64,000 nucleotides of DNA, from assembly GCA_014529385.2 (NCBI GenBank), contig CM043954.1:1966501-2030500 (forward strand). The letters are read 5' to 3'. Positions 1 to 12,215 of the stretch are shown piece by piece. How positions within the stretch are numbered: position 1 is the stretch's first letter; each line of letters opens with the position of its first letter. This DNA is from Adiantum capillus-veneris (lineage: Eukaryota; Streptophyta; Polypodiopsida; Polypodiales; Pteridaceae). The position numbers were made by a program, and so were the translations under genes. The notes beneath the pieces were generated by a model. That model ran no database searches and had not been told where the DNA came from. It saw only the letters and a program-made list of their open reading frames with translations.

Positions 1-850
1 CGGTACTGGTCTTCTTATAAGCCATCTTCAAGGAATATTCAACTCGATGCCGTGCCAGCTTCTCCGAGACAGTCCTGGCAAACTCTGCCTGCCTTTCCTT
101 AGCCGCAGTGGTTGCCTCAATCACCTCCCGAGCTTGACGCCGTGCTTGTTTCTCGCGTTGTTCTGACTGGAAAGCGCGTGACTCTGCTCGGTGCAATCTC
201 TTTTCCAATTTTCGCTAGGTGCTCAGTCAATGATCGGTTTTGAGCAGCAGATTGAGCAATCTGCTGCTTCTGTGCAGGTATCTCCTGCAGTTGTTGGTTC
301 CCTGGCCTCTATCCATCGTGCCAACAACCCTTCTGGCTTCTGTAAACAAGTGCCAGATAAGGATTTCCATCCAATTAACTCCCTTCGACAATTTAGCCCC
401 AGAGATCATGGCATGAGCTGCACGAGAAATATTGTACACCTTAGCCATAAGCCAGACTCCTTCCAACACCCATCTGAGACATTCTCTCACTTCCAAATCC
501 TGACAGCCATACTATCTGAACTCATTACTAGTCGGATTCCCATAAGCTGTAATCATATCCTGCATGGTCGTCTTCTTGGCGGGGACAGTGACACTTGTAG
601 CGGGTAGATGACACTTCTCTTGCACCATTGTCAGGAAAATTGGTGAGGTTCACCATGAAGGTGAACAATGCCTTGGCTGTCTTTTGTTGCTGGCTCCTGC
701 AAAATCAGAAGAGTGTGGCTATAGGGTTGTACCTGCGTCCAATTGATCAATATATATTCCAGCAAGCCTCTGCGCTCCAGCCATACTTTCATAGCCTCCG
801 TCATCTGGTTGTTAATTGGGGTCAGAGGCTTCATGCTCTGACCCTATAGA
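1..850 (-). pseudogene. degenerate coding region with coiled coil, unrecognised
   Basis: Reading the minus strand from about 850 towards 1 gives a protein-like sequence that switches frame at least twice and carries an in-frame stop near 520. The part nearest position 1 is rich in charged and Gln/Ala residues (EKRLHRAESRAFQ, then KERQAEFARTVSEKLARHR) and looks like a long coiled coil. The middle part (about 496-227) reads WVLEGVWLMAKVYNISRAAH. Gag-like proteins of plant LTR elements can look like this, but I do not recognise a family. The region is cut by the window edge. Function unknown; a retrotransposon origin is only inferred from the surroundings. Confidence 0.3.
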
Positions 851-2477
851 TGGAGTCATCGAGGAGTTGTTAATTGGGATCTGCAAGCCTTCATGCTTGT
901 AGACCCTACAGATGGAGCCATTGAGTTGTCTGCAGAGGGTTGAAGAAAGGGCAGGGAGAGGGCTATGGTCTACGCGAAGCAGAGTTTCTCAGAGACAGGC
1001 AACACGCGCACACATGAGGCAGAGAGAAAAACAGCAAGTAAAAGCGAGTCCAAATTGCCACATAATGGAATTCCTTTTGCATGTTCAGCACTGCATAGCA
1101 TGCATTGATTCTTTATCTCACATGTATGACAGTGAATGAACCGCAATCTCGTGTCACAATTACCCTACTCATTTGAGTATCGTGCTCATGATGCCTCGAA
1201 TACCCCCTCCAAAATAAATGCCGCATTCAAAGGCGTACACCAGCATAATTACAAGGATAATCGGATCAACCGCCGTAATCTCTTCCTCATGAATACTGGG
1301 CACTGTCCCAATATAGTACTGCATTTGAATCCATTCACCGGACTTGGAATGATAGTTCCATCCAAATTGTGCAAGAAAAACGCATTGGCACCAGTAGAAC
1401 ACGGTACGGGCCCATCCGAAGTTTAAGCTTTTCTTTATGTTTCCCTTGCGGTGAATTAAACATCAACACCAAATCTCCTTACTTAAATATCTTAAACTGC
1501 ATTCCCCGATCTATCTGTTTCTTTTTCCAATTCTAGAACTTCCTCATCAACATAAAGCTTGTATATCTATCCTCTTCAAATGGATGAGAATCCTGCAGCT
1601 GTACTTGGTCCTCCTATCGGTCCGATTGGATTTGGAATGGTGGATCCAACCACAATAGGATCCTGACTTGCAACGACAGCTAGTACAATGCCCGCAATTG
1701 TGGCCGCACTCCCTTCAAGGCTCAATCCTGCTAATGCCGGAAAAAGTGGTTCGGAGTACCCACACCATTTGGGTTATAAGGAGGAGGAGCTGTTTGTAGG
1801 AATTCAGGGGTGGACTCGGATCGGTGTCGTTCGTCTGCAAACCGACCCAATTCCGCCGGGTCTACTTGGGCGAATGTGTCTGTAACTTCGACTGTATCCG
1901 CTTCAAACACTCTTTCCCCCCATGGGTCTTTCGGTTCTGCCAGAGTTGCATCTCGCGTAATGCGTGATTGCCGTAGGCCGCGTTTCTATAGTGGCAAAAG
2001 GAGGATGGGAGGTGGACCATGAGACCTTGTTCATCGAAACATGGTATCCGCCGTGCCTCAATGGTCAACGCCATGAAACCCGACTCCGTAAGTACCCCGA
2101 TTCGTGGTTGATCGTGGCCGCTAATGTTGCCTGCGCACAGTGTAATAGACAAAACATATGAACAAATACTTCATTGCCGACAGATAAGGTACAAAGGACC
2201 AAGAAACACAGGAATAATAAGTTATTCATAATCATCCGACTACATAGAACAGAATGAATATTACGTCCATACATCTACACAGTGCGCGACTGATTTATGG
2301 ACACTCTTAAGGTACATCAGTACAAACAGTTGTACCGTTTCTAATCTGCATGCATACCGTTTCATACTTCTACAAAGGTTCCCTCTTGCCTAACAATATG
2401 TCACTATAATTGTAGAAGGCACCACGGCCAAAACTAAAGAACAACCGGAATAGACTTTAGTATTTGATCACAACTTG

Positions 2478-2482
<5 letters not shown>
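851..2482. other. no recognisable gene
   Basis: About 1.6 kb holding only short, unconvincing open frames on both strands. A minus-strand frame at 1169-1402 has a hydrophobic stretch (DPIILVIMLVYAFE) and a plus-strand frame of 29 codons starts at about 1579, but neither matches a family I know. Near 820-925 there is a short imperfect duplication around the phrase gatggag. Confidence 0.4.

Positions 2483-2571
<89 letters not shown>
2483..2571. repeat. (GA)n microsatellite, 3' side of G1
   Basis: Uninterrupted GA dinucleotides, about 88 bp, grading on the right into GAAA units. It borders the 3' end of the minus-strand LINE fragment G1, so in the sense of that element it is the (TC)n tail or target. 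Confidence 0.98.
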
Positions 2572-2574
<3 letters not shown>

Positions 2575-2671
2575 AGAAAGAAAGAAAGAAAGATTTTTAA
2601 CGTCTATGTCAGGCCGAAATCGGCCTATGAGACAAATCAAATGTACATGGCGTGTATGTCATCCGTCTATC

Positions 2672-2675
<4 letters not shown>
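2572..2675 (-). mobile_element. G1: about 100 bp LINE 3' end between two GA tracts
   Basis: A very short insertion flanked on both sides by (GA)n. In the minus sense it runs through a perfect hairpin (plus 2611-2626, AGGCCGAAATCGGCCT), then GACGTTAAAAATC, a (TTTC)n tail and (TC)n. The layout matches the 3' ends of the larger LINEs in this window, but the tail units are TTTC where the others have TTTCA, so it is a separate subfamily. No coding sequence remains; it is the most severely 5'-truncated copy here. Confidence 0.75.

Positions 2676-2748
<73 letters not shown>
2676..2748. repeat. (GA)n microsatellite between G1 and G2
   Basis: About 73 bp of perfect GA. It is at once the 5' border of G1 and the 3' tail side of G2. 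Confidence 0.98.
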
Positions 2749-3858
<1,110 letters not shown>

Positions 3859-3974
3859 TGAAATGAAATGTTATATTAACGTCTTCAAAAGGCCAAAATG
3901 ACCTATGAGACCAATCTGTTACGAAATGGTGAATCTAATACCATGTCTGGGTACAAAAGAACTAGATACTACTA

Positions 3975-6648
3975 CTAGAATTCATCCTCATCTACACTCT
4001 GGATATCGAGAGAGTATGGCTCGAATCCTTTGTTGTAGTCTCCGTCGATGCTGTGTAGCCCCTCCTCAATTGTGGTCGTCTGGATCTCCGTAGCTCCAAT
4101 GCTCGGTCGATGAGAGTGCCGGTAGTGGCCGAATGAGTGTGGGCTGAGCTCTGGAATGATGACTGCTCCTTTGGCTGTCCCATATCTTGAAAAGAAATCT
4201 GTAGTCTGTCTCTGGGATTGTCTCTCTTTATCTCTCCCCAGTAAAGTGTCTCTATATTTCTGTAACTCAAGTAGATATAGCCCAAGACATCTCTGATCCT
4301 CATAACTCATGACCACAGAGAAAGGACCGAAACCCTCTCTGAATAAGCAATGGAAACGGCCCCCTATCTCAAAGTACACTGTGCAACGACATATGTAATG
4401 TAGCTCCGTCTCTGGCTCTAACTAGCATAAGCGGCATATCCTGTTGTCTGCTGGTATCCCTCTAAATCTACCAGTCTCAATCTCCAACTGATGTGAGGAT
4501 GTGCGTATTTGACCAATGGCACACCGCAAACCATGAAACATATGTGTGTCCATGTAGTTGGGTCGAATCACAAACCCATCTCCTGTGAGGTGGAGAAGAT
4601 GCTCTCTATAGAAAGCCATCTTCGTGCCCAACTCCTGTGGAGGCTCTATCCATGTCCTCCTGGTATCCAACTGGATTAGGTCCTTACGAATGAGTCTAGT
4701 AATCTCCACCCGTGTAAGAGACATCGAGGGTGCCTGAAGAGAGTACTGGAAAGAGGGCAGCTTGTCCATGGTGAAACCATGCGTCTGAAACCATGATGTC
4801 ATCTGTGCATACCAGCATGAAGTGTCCCCCTGAAGAGCTAACTGTCTGGAAGACTCAAGGGCCAGTCTAGCATATCTGTCTCTAGTAGTATCCCACAAGC
4901 TGTGCACAAAGGAGACTGATCTGGTAAGCGCCTTAATCTCCATAGGCGGGGCAGCTAGCTCTGCTCGAATGATAGCGTGGGGTACTGAGGCCTTGGCTTT
5001 GATCAGTCGAGAGATCATAGATACCAAGGGCCTCTCCATACGTCTCCAACCATCCTGGCCTACAGAAGGTCCCCATGTCTGCACCCCATACAAGTTTACA
5101 ACGTAGCTGAGGCTACTAAGGTATCAAGGAGCCATAACTTTGTCCAAGGTTCCTGGAACTGAACACATCCTCTCCAAGCCTCCGAAGGCCGCAAAAGCTC
5201 TAGTCAGTCTAGTCTCTGCTGCTCTCCTCAAAAGAAAACCTCTGCCCAGTGAAGACAATCCCAAGGTAAGTGTATGCATCTGTATACTCTACAATCTCTT
5301 GACCATATGTGAAGTCGGTGTTGATCTCCTGATCCACTGTGGTGTGGTGTTAAACACCATAACCTTGGTTTTACCAAGGTTTACAGACAATCCACTATCC
5401 TCTGCAAATTTGTGTAATGCATGTAACTATCACTGTATACGCTCTGGTGAGTCAGAGATCAATACAATATCATCAGCATATAACAACAATGGGATCCACG
5501 TCCTTGCCAGCTGGGCACCTCTATCACCGTCTTTGTCAATGTAATCAGACACCTCATCAACATACATACCAATTAGAGTAGGAGACAATGGGCAGCCCTG
5601 TTTCACCTCAATGGTGGAGTGAACTAAATCAGATATCCCCTCCGGAGTGCGTACATGTCCCATCACTGATCTGTATAGAGCCATAATCCCCCAAATCAAC
5701 ACTATGGGCACCCCCATCTCCTGCAATCTGCGCATCAATCAAGCTATGTCAAATGCTTTGCGGAAATCCACAAAGCTACAATAAATCCGTCTCCCATGTG
5801 ACCTGCCCTCCTCAATGATGGCTCTGAGTGTGAGAATATGATCAAGAGTGGAGAAACCCCTCCTAAGACCGGCCTGGCCCTTTGCTCGTACACCCTCACC
5901 CTCTGCCCAATTACTCAACTGCTGCTCAAGAATGGATGCATACAACCGTGCCAATGTGTGCCCAACCATAATAGTGTGGTAATTCCCATGCTCTATAGGA
6001 TCACCTGCTTTGAAGATAGGCACAATAGTAGACAATCTCCAAGTCTCAGATAACCCCTCTCACATGGCACGATTGAACAACACTGTAACTACCTCTACCA
6101 ACATATCTCTAGCATGTGTAAAGTGCCCTGCTACTAGACCATCATGATCATATGCCCTACTGGTCCTCATCCTGTCAATGGCTCTCTTTACCATCTCAAT
6201 TGTAAAGAAGGTGCTGATGGGTGGGCATGGCTGTGTAGGATATCGAAGGGGGTCTTGTCCAAGAACCGTATATAACGATGAGGCATATTGGCTCCACACA
6301 TCAGGAGAAGTAATCATTGGGGGAGGGGAGTGCTCATGAAAGAATCGCCATCCTCTTTTGAGTAAGAATCACCATGCCTCTTTTGAGTCTCTACTCAAGA
6401 ACAACTGATACAAGTCTCGCTCCATCTGGGCCAAGTAAGCTCGTTTCTTCCGTCCCACAAGGCGTCGGGAAGCAATCCGAGATTGTCTGTAAGTGATGCC
6501 TCCTAACAAAACATCCCTCTGAAGCTGGGCTCTCATCTCTCTGCACTCCTCATCATACAAAGTATTCTGGGGCATATCGCCTCCGACCCGGCTGAGTGTG
6601 TGGGTATACCTCTGCACCATGCAGTGTTTCAGTCAGTAAAGTGGTGCA
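3975..6648 (-). pseudogene. G3 ORF2, RT and C-terminal part
   Basis: Non-LTR reverse transcriptase in broken frames. Visible RT blocks in sense order: NYHTIMVGHTLARLY (about 5980), [25 protein letters not shown] (about 5750), VKQGCPLSPTL (about 5610) and the catalytic LLYADDIVL (about 5480). Stops or frameshifts occur near 6320, 5738 (FDIA-stop where relatives read FDTVPRARL), 5430-5093 and 4419 (TAG within the zinc-knuckle motif, relatives have CAG). The C-terminal segment 4379-3992 continues HYICRCTVYFEIGGRFHCLF. The 5' end joins the copia insertion at 6648; the same reading resumes at 15975. Confidence 0.85.
6644..6648. repeat. target-site duplication GTGCA (left)
   Basis: GTGCA directly left of the copia LTR. 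The same five bases follow the other LTR at 15975-15979, and the LINE coding sequence resumes there. Confidence 0.95.
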
Positions 6649-6840
6649 TGAAGGAGTACGAGCGGAAGTGCGACGCGAGAGAGAGTGCGAGAAGAAGAGC
6701 ACGACGATATGGTGAACTCGCTCTACTGTAATATGTAGAGCATAGTGAGTTCTTATTAGGTTTTTACAAAAGAATATGTGTACATACCTGGCGGCCCGCC
6801 CACTTACCTGGGCGACCACATTGGGCTTTATACCCCAACA
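6649..6840 (-). repeat. copia 3' LTR
   Basis: 192 bp, in minus sense starting TGTTGGGGTATAAAG and ending CTCCTTCA. Near-identical to 15783-15974. A TATAAA lies close to its sense start. Confidence 0.95.
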
Positions 6841-6858
6841 ACCTCCCACTTAAAGTCC
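6841..6858 (-). promoter_or_regulatory. polypurine tract
   Basis: In minus sense AAGTGGGAGGT abuts the TGTTGGGG start of the 3' LTR, as expected of a plus-strand primer for reverse transcription. Confidence 0.8.
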
Positions 6859-6929
6859 AATGTGGTACTTTATGTGTGAGAGAAGCTACTATACAAGCAA
6901 ATATACAAGAGATGTAGAGAAGTGATGTA

Positions 6930-8588
6930 CTACCCTACACCTAACTGCTTGCGAAAATGCGCAAAGCTCTCTGAGGGAAGTCCTTTTGTAAGTAGATCAG
7001 CAGGATTTTCTGTGGTGTGAACTTTGACAAGCTGAAGTTGCTTATCCTCGAGCATTTCCTTGATGAAATGATACTTCACATCCACATGCTTTGTCTTTGA
7101 GTGATAAACTGGATTGCGAGCCAATTGTATAGGACTTTGACTATCACAATATAACACAGGCATCTCTTCTTTGATTCCCAAATCTGTTACTAGTCGATTA
7201 AGCCAAATTGATTCTTTGCATGCCTCTGATGCTGCAACATATTCAGCCTCTGTAGTAGACTGAGTAACACAATCTTGTAATCTAGAACGCCATGATACTG
7301 CTCCACCAGCCAATGTAAAGACATACCCTGACGTAGACCTTGGGTTGTCTAAGTCACCTGCATAATCTGAGTCTGTAAAACCCTTTACACTTAGCTCCTG
7401 ACTCCCATAGCATATACGCATACTCTTTGTAGCTTTCAAGTATCTCAATATTCCTTTCACTGCCTCCCAATGTTTCTTGCCTGGGTTTGACATGTATCGA
7501 CTTACTACTCCCACTGCAAATGCAATGTCTGGGCGAGTAGCAATCATTGCATACATCAAACTACCCACTGTAGACGCATATGGAATCTTATCCATTTCAG
7601 CCTGTTCTTCCTCAGACACAGGACAATCTTGTTTGCTAAGTTTCACATATGGTGGCAATGGAACACTCAGTGCCTTTCCCTTCTCCATATTGAAACGTTG
7701 CAAAACCTTGTCAATATACTCTGTTTGAGATAACCAAATCAACTTCTTTGATCTGTCTCTCTCAATGCGCATACCAAGTATATGACTTGCCTCACCCATG
7801 TCTTTCATGTCAAACGATTTTGCCATCTTTGACTTCAAAGCTGAAATTTCTTCCAAGTGCTTGCCAACAATCAACATGTCATCCACATACAAAATAAGGA
7901 TCAGCCAACTACCATCCTTAGCCTTCTTTGTATATAGACAGTGATCGAACTCACTACGTTTGTAGCCTTGAGAAAGCATAAACTTGTGGAATTTATGGTA
8001 CCATGCCCTCAGTGATTGTTTTAAGCCATAAAGACTCTTTAACAACTGGCATACCCAATCTTCCTTGCCTTTCTCAACAAACCCTTCTGGCTGCTGCATG
8101 TAAATTTCCACATCTAAATCACCATGCAAGAACGCTGTCTTGACATCCATTTGGTGCAACACCAAATCTAATATGGCAACCAATGCAAGAAAGCATCTCA
8201 ATGTAGTCATCTTGACCACCGGAGAGAAGATTTCATCAAAGTCAATGCCTTGTTCTTGCTTAAAGCCCTTGGCAACAAGCCTTGCTTTGTACTTTGACTG
8301 ACTATCATGAGCGGTGATCTTATACCTGTAAACCCATTTACACGGTAGAGCCTTTTTGCCCCGTGGTAATTTAACGAGCTTCCATGTCTGGTTTTTATGC
8401 AGAGCTGTCATCTCTGACTGCATGGCCAATTGCCAATTCCCGGAGTCCTTCATTTGCACTGCTTCCTTGTAACATGAAGGCTCATTGCAATCAGTCAACA
8501 TGACATAATTCATAGATGGAACAAATCTATCAGGAGGTCGCGTGACACGTCCAGATCTGCGCACAATAGGTGGCTCAGGCTCAACCAC
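6930..8588 (-). CDS. copia reverse transcriptase-RNase H
   Basis: 552 residues, the C-terminal half of the copia polyprotein. The RT domain starts near residue 65 (NQTWKLVKLPRGKKALPCKW); catalytic Asp in LHQMDVKTAFLHGDL (about 148) and the YVDD box at 234-237 are intact. RNase H follows (TDSDYAGDLDNPRSTSGY, later STTEAEYVAASEACKE). The usual GLKQAPRQWY box reads GLKQSLRAWY, a mild deviation. It is in the same frame as copy B upstream but separated by two in-frame stops (TAA at 8627-8625, TAG near 8594), so the polyprotein is interrupted between integrase and RT. Confidence 0.9.
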   Translation of the reverse strand: MVEPEPPIVRRSGRVTRPPDRFVPSMNYVMLTDCNEPSCYKEAVQMKDSGNWQLAMQSEMTALHKNQTWKLVKLPRGKKALPCKWVYRYKITAHDSQSKYKARLVAKGFKQEQGIDFDEIFSPVVKMTTLRCFLALVAILDLVLHQMDVKTAFLHGDLDVEIYMQQPEGFVEKGKEDWVCQLLKSLYGLKQSLRAWYHKFHKFMLSQGYKRSEFDHCLYTKKAKDGSWLILILYVDDMLIVGKHLEEISALKSKMAKSFDMKDMGEASHILGMRIERDRSKKLIWLSQTEYIDKVLQRFNMEKGKALSVPLPPYVKLSKQDCPVSEEEQAEMDKIPYASTVGSLMYAMIATRPDIAFAVGVVSRYMSNPGKKHWEAVKGILRYLKATKSMRICYGSQELSVKGFTDSDYAGDLDNPRSTSGYVFTLAGGAVSWRSRLQDCVTQSTTEAEYVAASEACKESIWLNRLVTDLGIKEEMPVLYCDSQSPIQLARNPVYHSKTKHVDVKYHFIKEMLEDKQLQLVKVHTTENPADLLTKGLPSESFAHFRKQLGVG

Positions 8589-8624
8589 AACCTATGGCTC
8601 CACTCTATCCTGTCCTTGCTCGTC

Positions 8625-10910
8625 TTAAGCCCTGACATTTTGTCTTGCACGTGCAGGTCCATCTTCTTGGAAGACAACTCTTCTAATCTCCTCAACCCTC
8701 TCTGGTTTAGAATGATATTTGGATTCATTAAAGTGAACATCATTGCTGCGGACAACCTTTCTGGATTCGGGATCCCAAAGTCTGTACCCCATCTCACCAG
8801 AATTACCATAGCCTAGAAAGATGCACTTTCTACTCTTTGGCTCAAGTTTGTTCCTAAATTCCTTTGGAACGTGAGTATATGCCTCACAGCCAAAGACTCT
8901 GAGATGTTTGTATGAGGGCATTTTGCCTGACCATACCATCTCTGGCACTGAATCCTTCTGCAAAACCTTGCTAGGAGATCTATTTACAAGATGAACAGCT
9001 GTTGATACAGCTTCAGCCCAAAACCCATTTGGCAGCTGTGCATTAGACAACATACTTTTGACCTTCTCTTGTATGGTCCTATTCATCCTCTCAGCAACAC
9101 CATTTTGAGGAGGATTGTAAGGAGCAGTAAGTTCAGGTTTTATACCTTTTGACTCACAAAAGTCCTGAAAGGCCTTTGAAACATACTCTCCACCATTGTC
9201 AGTGCGTAAGCATTTAAGCTTCTTGCCACTCTGATTCTCCACAAGTGTCACAAACGTTTTGAAAACACTAAACGCTTCATCCTTGTGCTTGAGAAAGTAA
9301 ACCCATACTTTCCTCGAGTAATCATCTATAAATGTCATAAAGTAAGAAGCTCCCCCTAGAGATAGGTTAGCCATAGGTCCACACAAATCACTATGAACAA
9401 GTGCCAACTGTGTATCTCTTCTACTGCTTCTATGCTTATGTGGCTGCTGTGTTTGCTTACCATACAGACAATGTTCACAGAATTCAAAATCATTAAATGA
9501 AAAGCCACGCAAATAACCAGAACGAGACAAGATTTCCATTCCCTTCTTGGACATATGTCCTAACCGGCTATGCCACAAAGAAACGTTCGGCTGCTCGGTT
9601 ACATTGATTACATTTTTATAGACATTTGATACATAAATCATGTAAAGTCCTCCAGACTTTACTCCATGTGCTACTGTCATAGAACCTTTGGATATCTTCC
9701 ACATGTTCTGTCCAAAAGTGGTGACGTAGCCAGCATCATCAAGTAAACCTGTGCTGATCAAGCTCTTTGTAATTGCGGGAACATGTCTCACATTCTTCAG
9801 CGTGAAAGAAGAGCCATTCTGAAACTTCAATTGAAGATCTCCAACACCTAAGATCTCACATGTCTGTCCATTGCCTAGCCGAACATGATCTTTAGTGGTC
9901 ACGTAAGAGGTTAACCACTCCTTGTTTGGAGACACATGAAGTGATGCCCCTGAGTCTATAATCCAGTCACTCAGTGCATTTCCATCAGATGCTGTAAGAA
10001 GAGCTGAGTCCATTGTATTCTTCAAGAAGTAGATGTCTCCTGACACTAGACTGTCATCCTCTGCAACAGTGTTTGTCACATTTATTTCTTGAATCTTCAC
10101 TGAGGACTTGTTCTTCTCACCATGGTCTTCAGCTTTCTCTTTGCCTTTTTCTGTTTTCCATTCTCTGCAGTCTCTTTTCATGTGACCCTTCTTGCCACAA
10201 TGGTAGCATTCTATGTCACTCTTGCCTTTAGCACTGCGGGACTTGCTACGAGACTGATTCCTCTTTCCACCTTTGTACTTTTCTTTGGTCCTTCCCCTGA
10301 CAACTAAGGCTGTTCCTTTGCCTTTGTCCATTGTCTTTCTATTGGTTTCTTCAGTGAGCAGACTTCCTTCTACACGTGGTATGTTCAAACCATCTGGAGG
10401 TGCAGAATTACTCAAAGCTGTGCGAAAAGTGTCCCAACTTTCCGGCAATGTGATCAACAGGAACATAGCTCTAACAGGTTCATCAAACTTGACACCTTGA
10501 GCTGACAACTGACTATAGATTGTGTTGAATTCATTCAAATGATTGGACATAGGTGTCCCTTCTTTCATCTTCAAGTCAACAAGCTTCTTAAGCCAGTATA
10601 CCTGTGAAGCTGCACTCTGCTTCTCATAAAGATCACTCAGATTTAACCATGCTTGATAAGCCGAAATCTCGTTTGCTACATTGAAGTAAACGCTTTCTGC
10701 CAAAGTCAGCATAATGGTAGAAAGTGCCAATTCATCCATTTCGCTCCATTCATCTTCGTCCATATCTTCTGGTTTTATCCCCTTGAGCTTTATAGGTTTT
10801 ATCTGCTTCTTTTGTACCAACACGTGCCAAATCTGCTTCTTCCACAATGGGAAATTGGTTCCATCCAGCTTCTTGATATTGTAAAGAGCAGTGTCCTGTG
10901 ATCCAGCCAT
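8625..10910 (-). CDS. copia gag-protease-integrase, copy B
   Basis: 761 residues. Gag at the N-terminus (MAGSQDTALYNIKKLDG), CCHC zinc knuckle CYHCGKKGHMKRDC at 235-248, protease active site WIIDSGAS (Asp 319), pre-integrase zinc-binding segment (LWHSRLGHM, later CEHCLYG), and integrase core with Asp508 (HSDLCGP), Asp571 (TDNGGEY) and Glu607 (GVAERMNR). All three catalytic integrase acids are present. The frame is open from the start codon to a TAA at 8625; RT lies directly downstream in the same frame. It is nearly identical to copy A at 12459-14680, but unlike that copy has no early stop. Confidence 0.93.
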   Translation of the reverse strand: MAGSQDTALYNIKKLDGTNFPLWKKQIWHVLVQKKQIKPIKLKGIKPEDMDEDEWSEMDELALSTIMLTLAESVYFNVANEISAYQAWLNLSDLYEKQSAASQVYWLKKLVDLKMKEGTPMSNHLNEFNTIYSQLSAQGVKFDEPVRAMFLLITLPESWDTFRTALSNSAPPDGLNIPRVEGSLLTEETNRKTMDKGKGTALVVRGRTKEKYKGGKRNQSRSKSRSAKGKSDIECYHCGKKGHMKRDCREWKTEKGKEKAEDHGEKNKSSVKIQEINVTNTVAEDDSLVSGDIYFLKNTMDSALLTASDGNALSDWIIDSGASLHVSPNKEWLTSYVTTKDHVRLGNGQTCEILGVGDLQLKFQNGSSFTLKNVRHVPAITKSLISTGLLDDAGYVTTFGQNMWKISKGSMTVAHGVKSGGLYMIYVSNVYKNVINVTEQPNVSLWHSRLGHMSKKGMEILSRSGYLRGFSFNDFEFCEHCLYGKQTQQPHKHRSSRRDTQLALVHSDLCGPMANLSLGGASYFMTFIDDYSRKVWVYFLKHKDEAFSVFKTFVTLVENQSGKKLKCLRTDNGGEYVSKAFQDFCESKGIKPELTAPYNPPQNGVAERMNRTIQEKVKSMLSNAQLPNGFWAEAVSTAVHLVNRSPSKVLQKDSVPEMVWSGKMPSYKHLRVFGCEAYTHVPKEFRNKLEPKSRKCIFLGYGNSGEMGYRLWDPESRKVVRSNDVHFNESKYHSKPERVEEIRRVVFQEDGPARARQNVRA

Positions 10911-11306
10911 AGCTACGCTTCACAGTGGTTTACTTTCCTGGGAAAAATTCGGCAGAGTTTCCTCTGTAAACTGACGTCTAAACTAATATCAACCTGTCAA
11001 ATGAACCAAGAAAGCTTCAGATTCTGCAGAAATTTTGGCAGAGTCTCCTTTGTAAAATGGCTCTGGTGTACTAAAAACAGACCAAAAACCAACTCAAAAA
11101 ACACTGTCTCTCTGACACTGTAAGCTGCGGGTAAACCTGTCCTGCACCTGTACTATCTCACTCTGTCTTGTCACTGTCCTATAAGCATAGACTGCGACAA
11201 TGCCTCAACGGCAGTAAAGCAAAGATGCAATCCCAACTGTCTAACTCACAGTCAATACATCCTAGCTGCCTATCTAAGGGTGCTTGAGGGATCGCTGCAA
11301 GACCTG

Positions 11307-11554
11307 GTCTTCATCTCCGAAACATTGAAGGCCACCGTTGACGCCAAGCTTAACCGGATTGTTCCCAGTGCCTTTCGATCAAGGACAATCCATCCTTCAT
11401 CTGCCATTGTTGCGGGCTTCTTCGCAAGACCGCCTAGTGGCAAATAGAGGTCCTTCTGGTAGAGATAGTCTTCAATCTGCATCTTCCAATGTTGGTAGTT
11501 TTTGCCGTTGAACTTCTCAATCTTGAGCTTCCCTTCCTCCGCCATAACTCCCAC
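11307..11554 (-). pseudogene. foreign copia gag N-terminal fragment
   Basis: About 83 residues beginning MGVMAEEGKLKIEKFNGKNY and including the block WKMQIEDYLYQKDLYLPLGG and WIVLDRKALGTIRLSLA, typical of plant copia gag N-termini but unlike the MAGSQ gag of the host element. The family match ends at about residue 83 (VSEMK), where the sequence passes into the leader of the host element at 11306; the remaining codons are chimeric. Confidence 0.8.
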
Positions 11555-11600
11555 TCAATTCAAGGAATCCTTTCCTTGAGATAATTTAGCTACGAGCAAA

Positions 11601-11616
11601 CCTTGCTCTGATACCA
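11601..11616 (-). promoter_or_regulatory. foreign copia primer-binding site
   Basis: Minus sense TGGTATCAGAGCAAGG, two bases downstream of the foreign LTR end; matches the 3' end of initiator-Met tRNA as in most plant copia elements. Confidence 0.85.
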
Positions 11617-11702
11617 GTTGCTAGGAAATAAGACGTAGCTAAATAGATAATTGAGTAGGTTACTTAATGGAGAGAGACAGATTTACATACACGAGATTAT
11701 AG

Positions 11703-11705
<3 letters not shown>

Positions 11706-11767
<62 letters not shown>
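11706..11767. repeat. (GA)n microsatellite inside the foreign LTR
   Basis: 62 bp of GA within the LTR and not linked to any LINE end, showing that other elements here carry the same microsatellite. Confidence 0.95.
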
Positions 11768-11771
<4 letters not shown>

Positions 11772-12109
11772 CATGATATACGTGGTTCACCCAATGTGGG
11801 CTACGTCCACGGGAAAGCAGCCACTCAATGGCTTTAGTATTTCAAAACTAGAAGTAGTTTACAAAGGGATTATACCCTTAATGGAGCTCCCGCCTTGCTT
11901 CACTCTCACCACCTCACGCTCACCTTGTTGCATCAACTTCACACTATGAAATGTTTGTAGAAATGGCCTCCTTTTATAGGCCAAAAGGGTTGCCCTCTCT
12001 TATGAGAGACAGCCATGTGTAGCCACCCTTGTGCGAATAAGTCCAAATCGGACCCTCCAATCTGCCCATGTGTGGCCGCCCTTGAGAAGACAAGTCCGCT
12101 TTTGAATTC

Positions 12110-12215
12110 GGCCACCGGCCACCGGCCACCGGCCATTGACTTCCGACCACAGGCCACCGGCCATTGACTTCCGACCACCGGCCATCGGCCATTGACTACC
12201 GGCGACTGGCCAACC
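12110..12215. repeat. GGCCACCGGCCATTGACTTCC-like tandem repeat
   Basis: Imperfect repeats of GGCCACC and of the longer phrase ggccattgacttccgacca, two to three units, inside the foreign LTR. Confidence 0.75.

Noticed and set aside
1579-1668. Small plus-strand ORF starting MDENPAAVLGPPIG
   Set aside because: 29 codons, no homology recognised, no supporting signals.
2434-2640. Ser-Leu repeat proteins over GA tracts on the minus strand
   Set aside because: Translation of (TC)n; no start context or homology.
10013-10901. Plus-strand frames opposite copia gag (repeated at 13787-14675)
   Set aside because: Antisense shadows of the gag frame; duplicated only because gag is duplicated.
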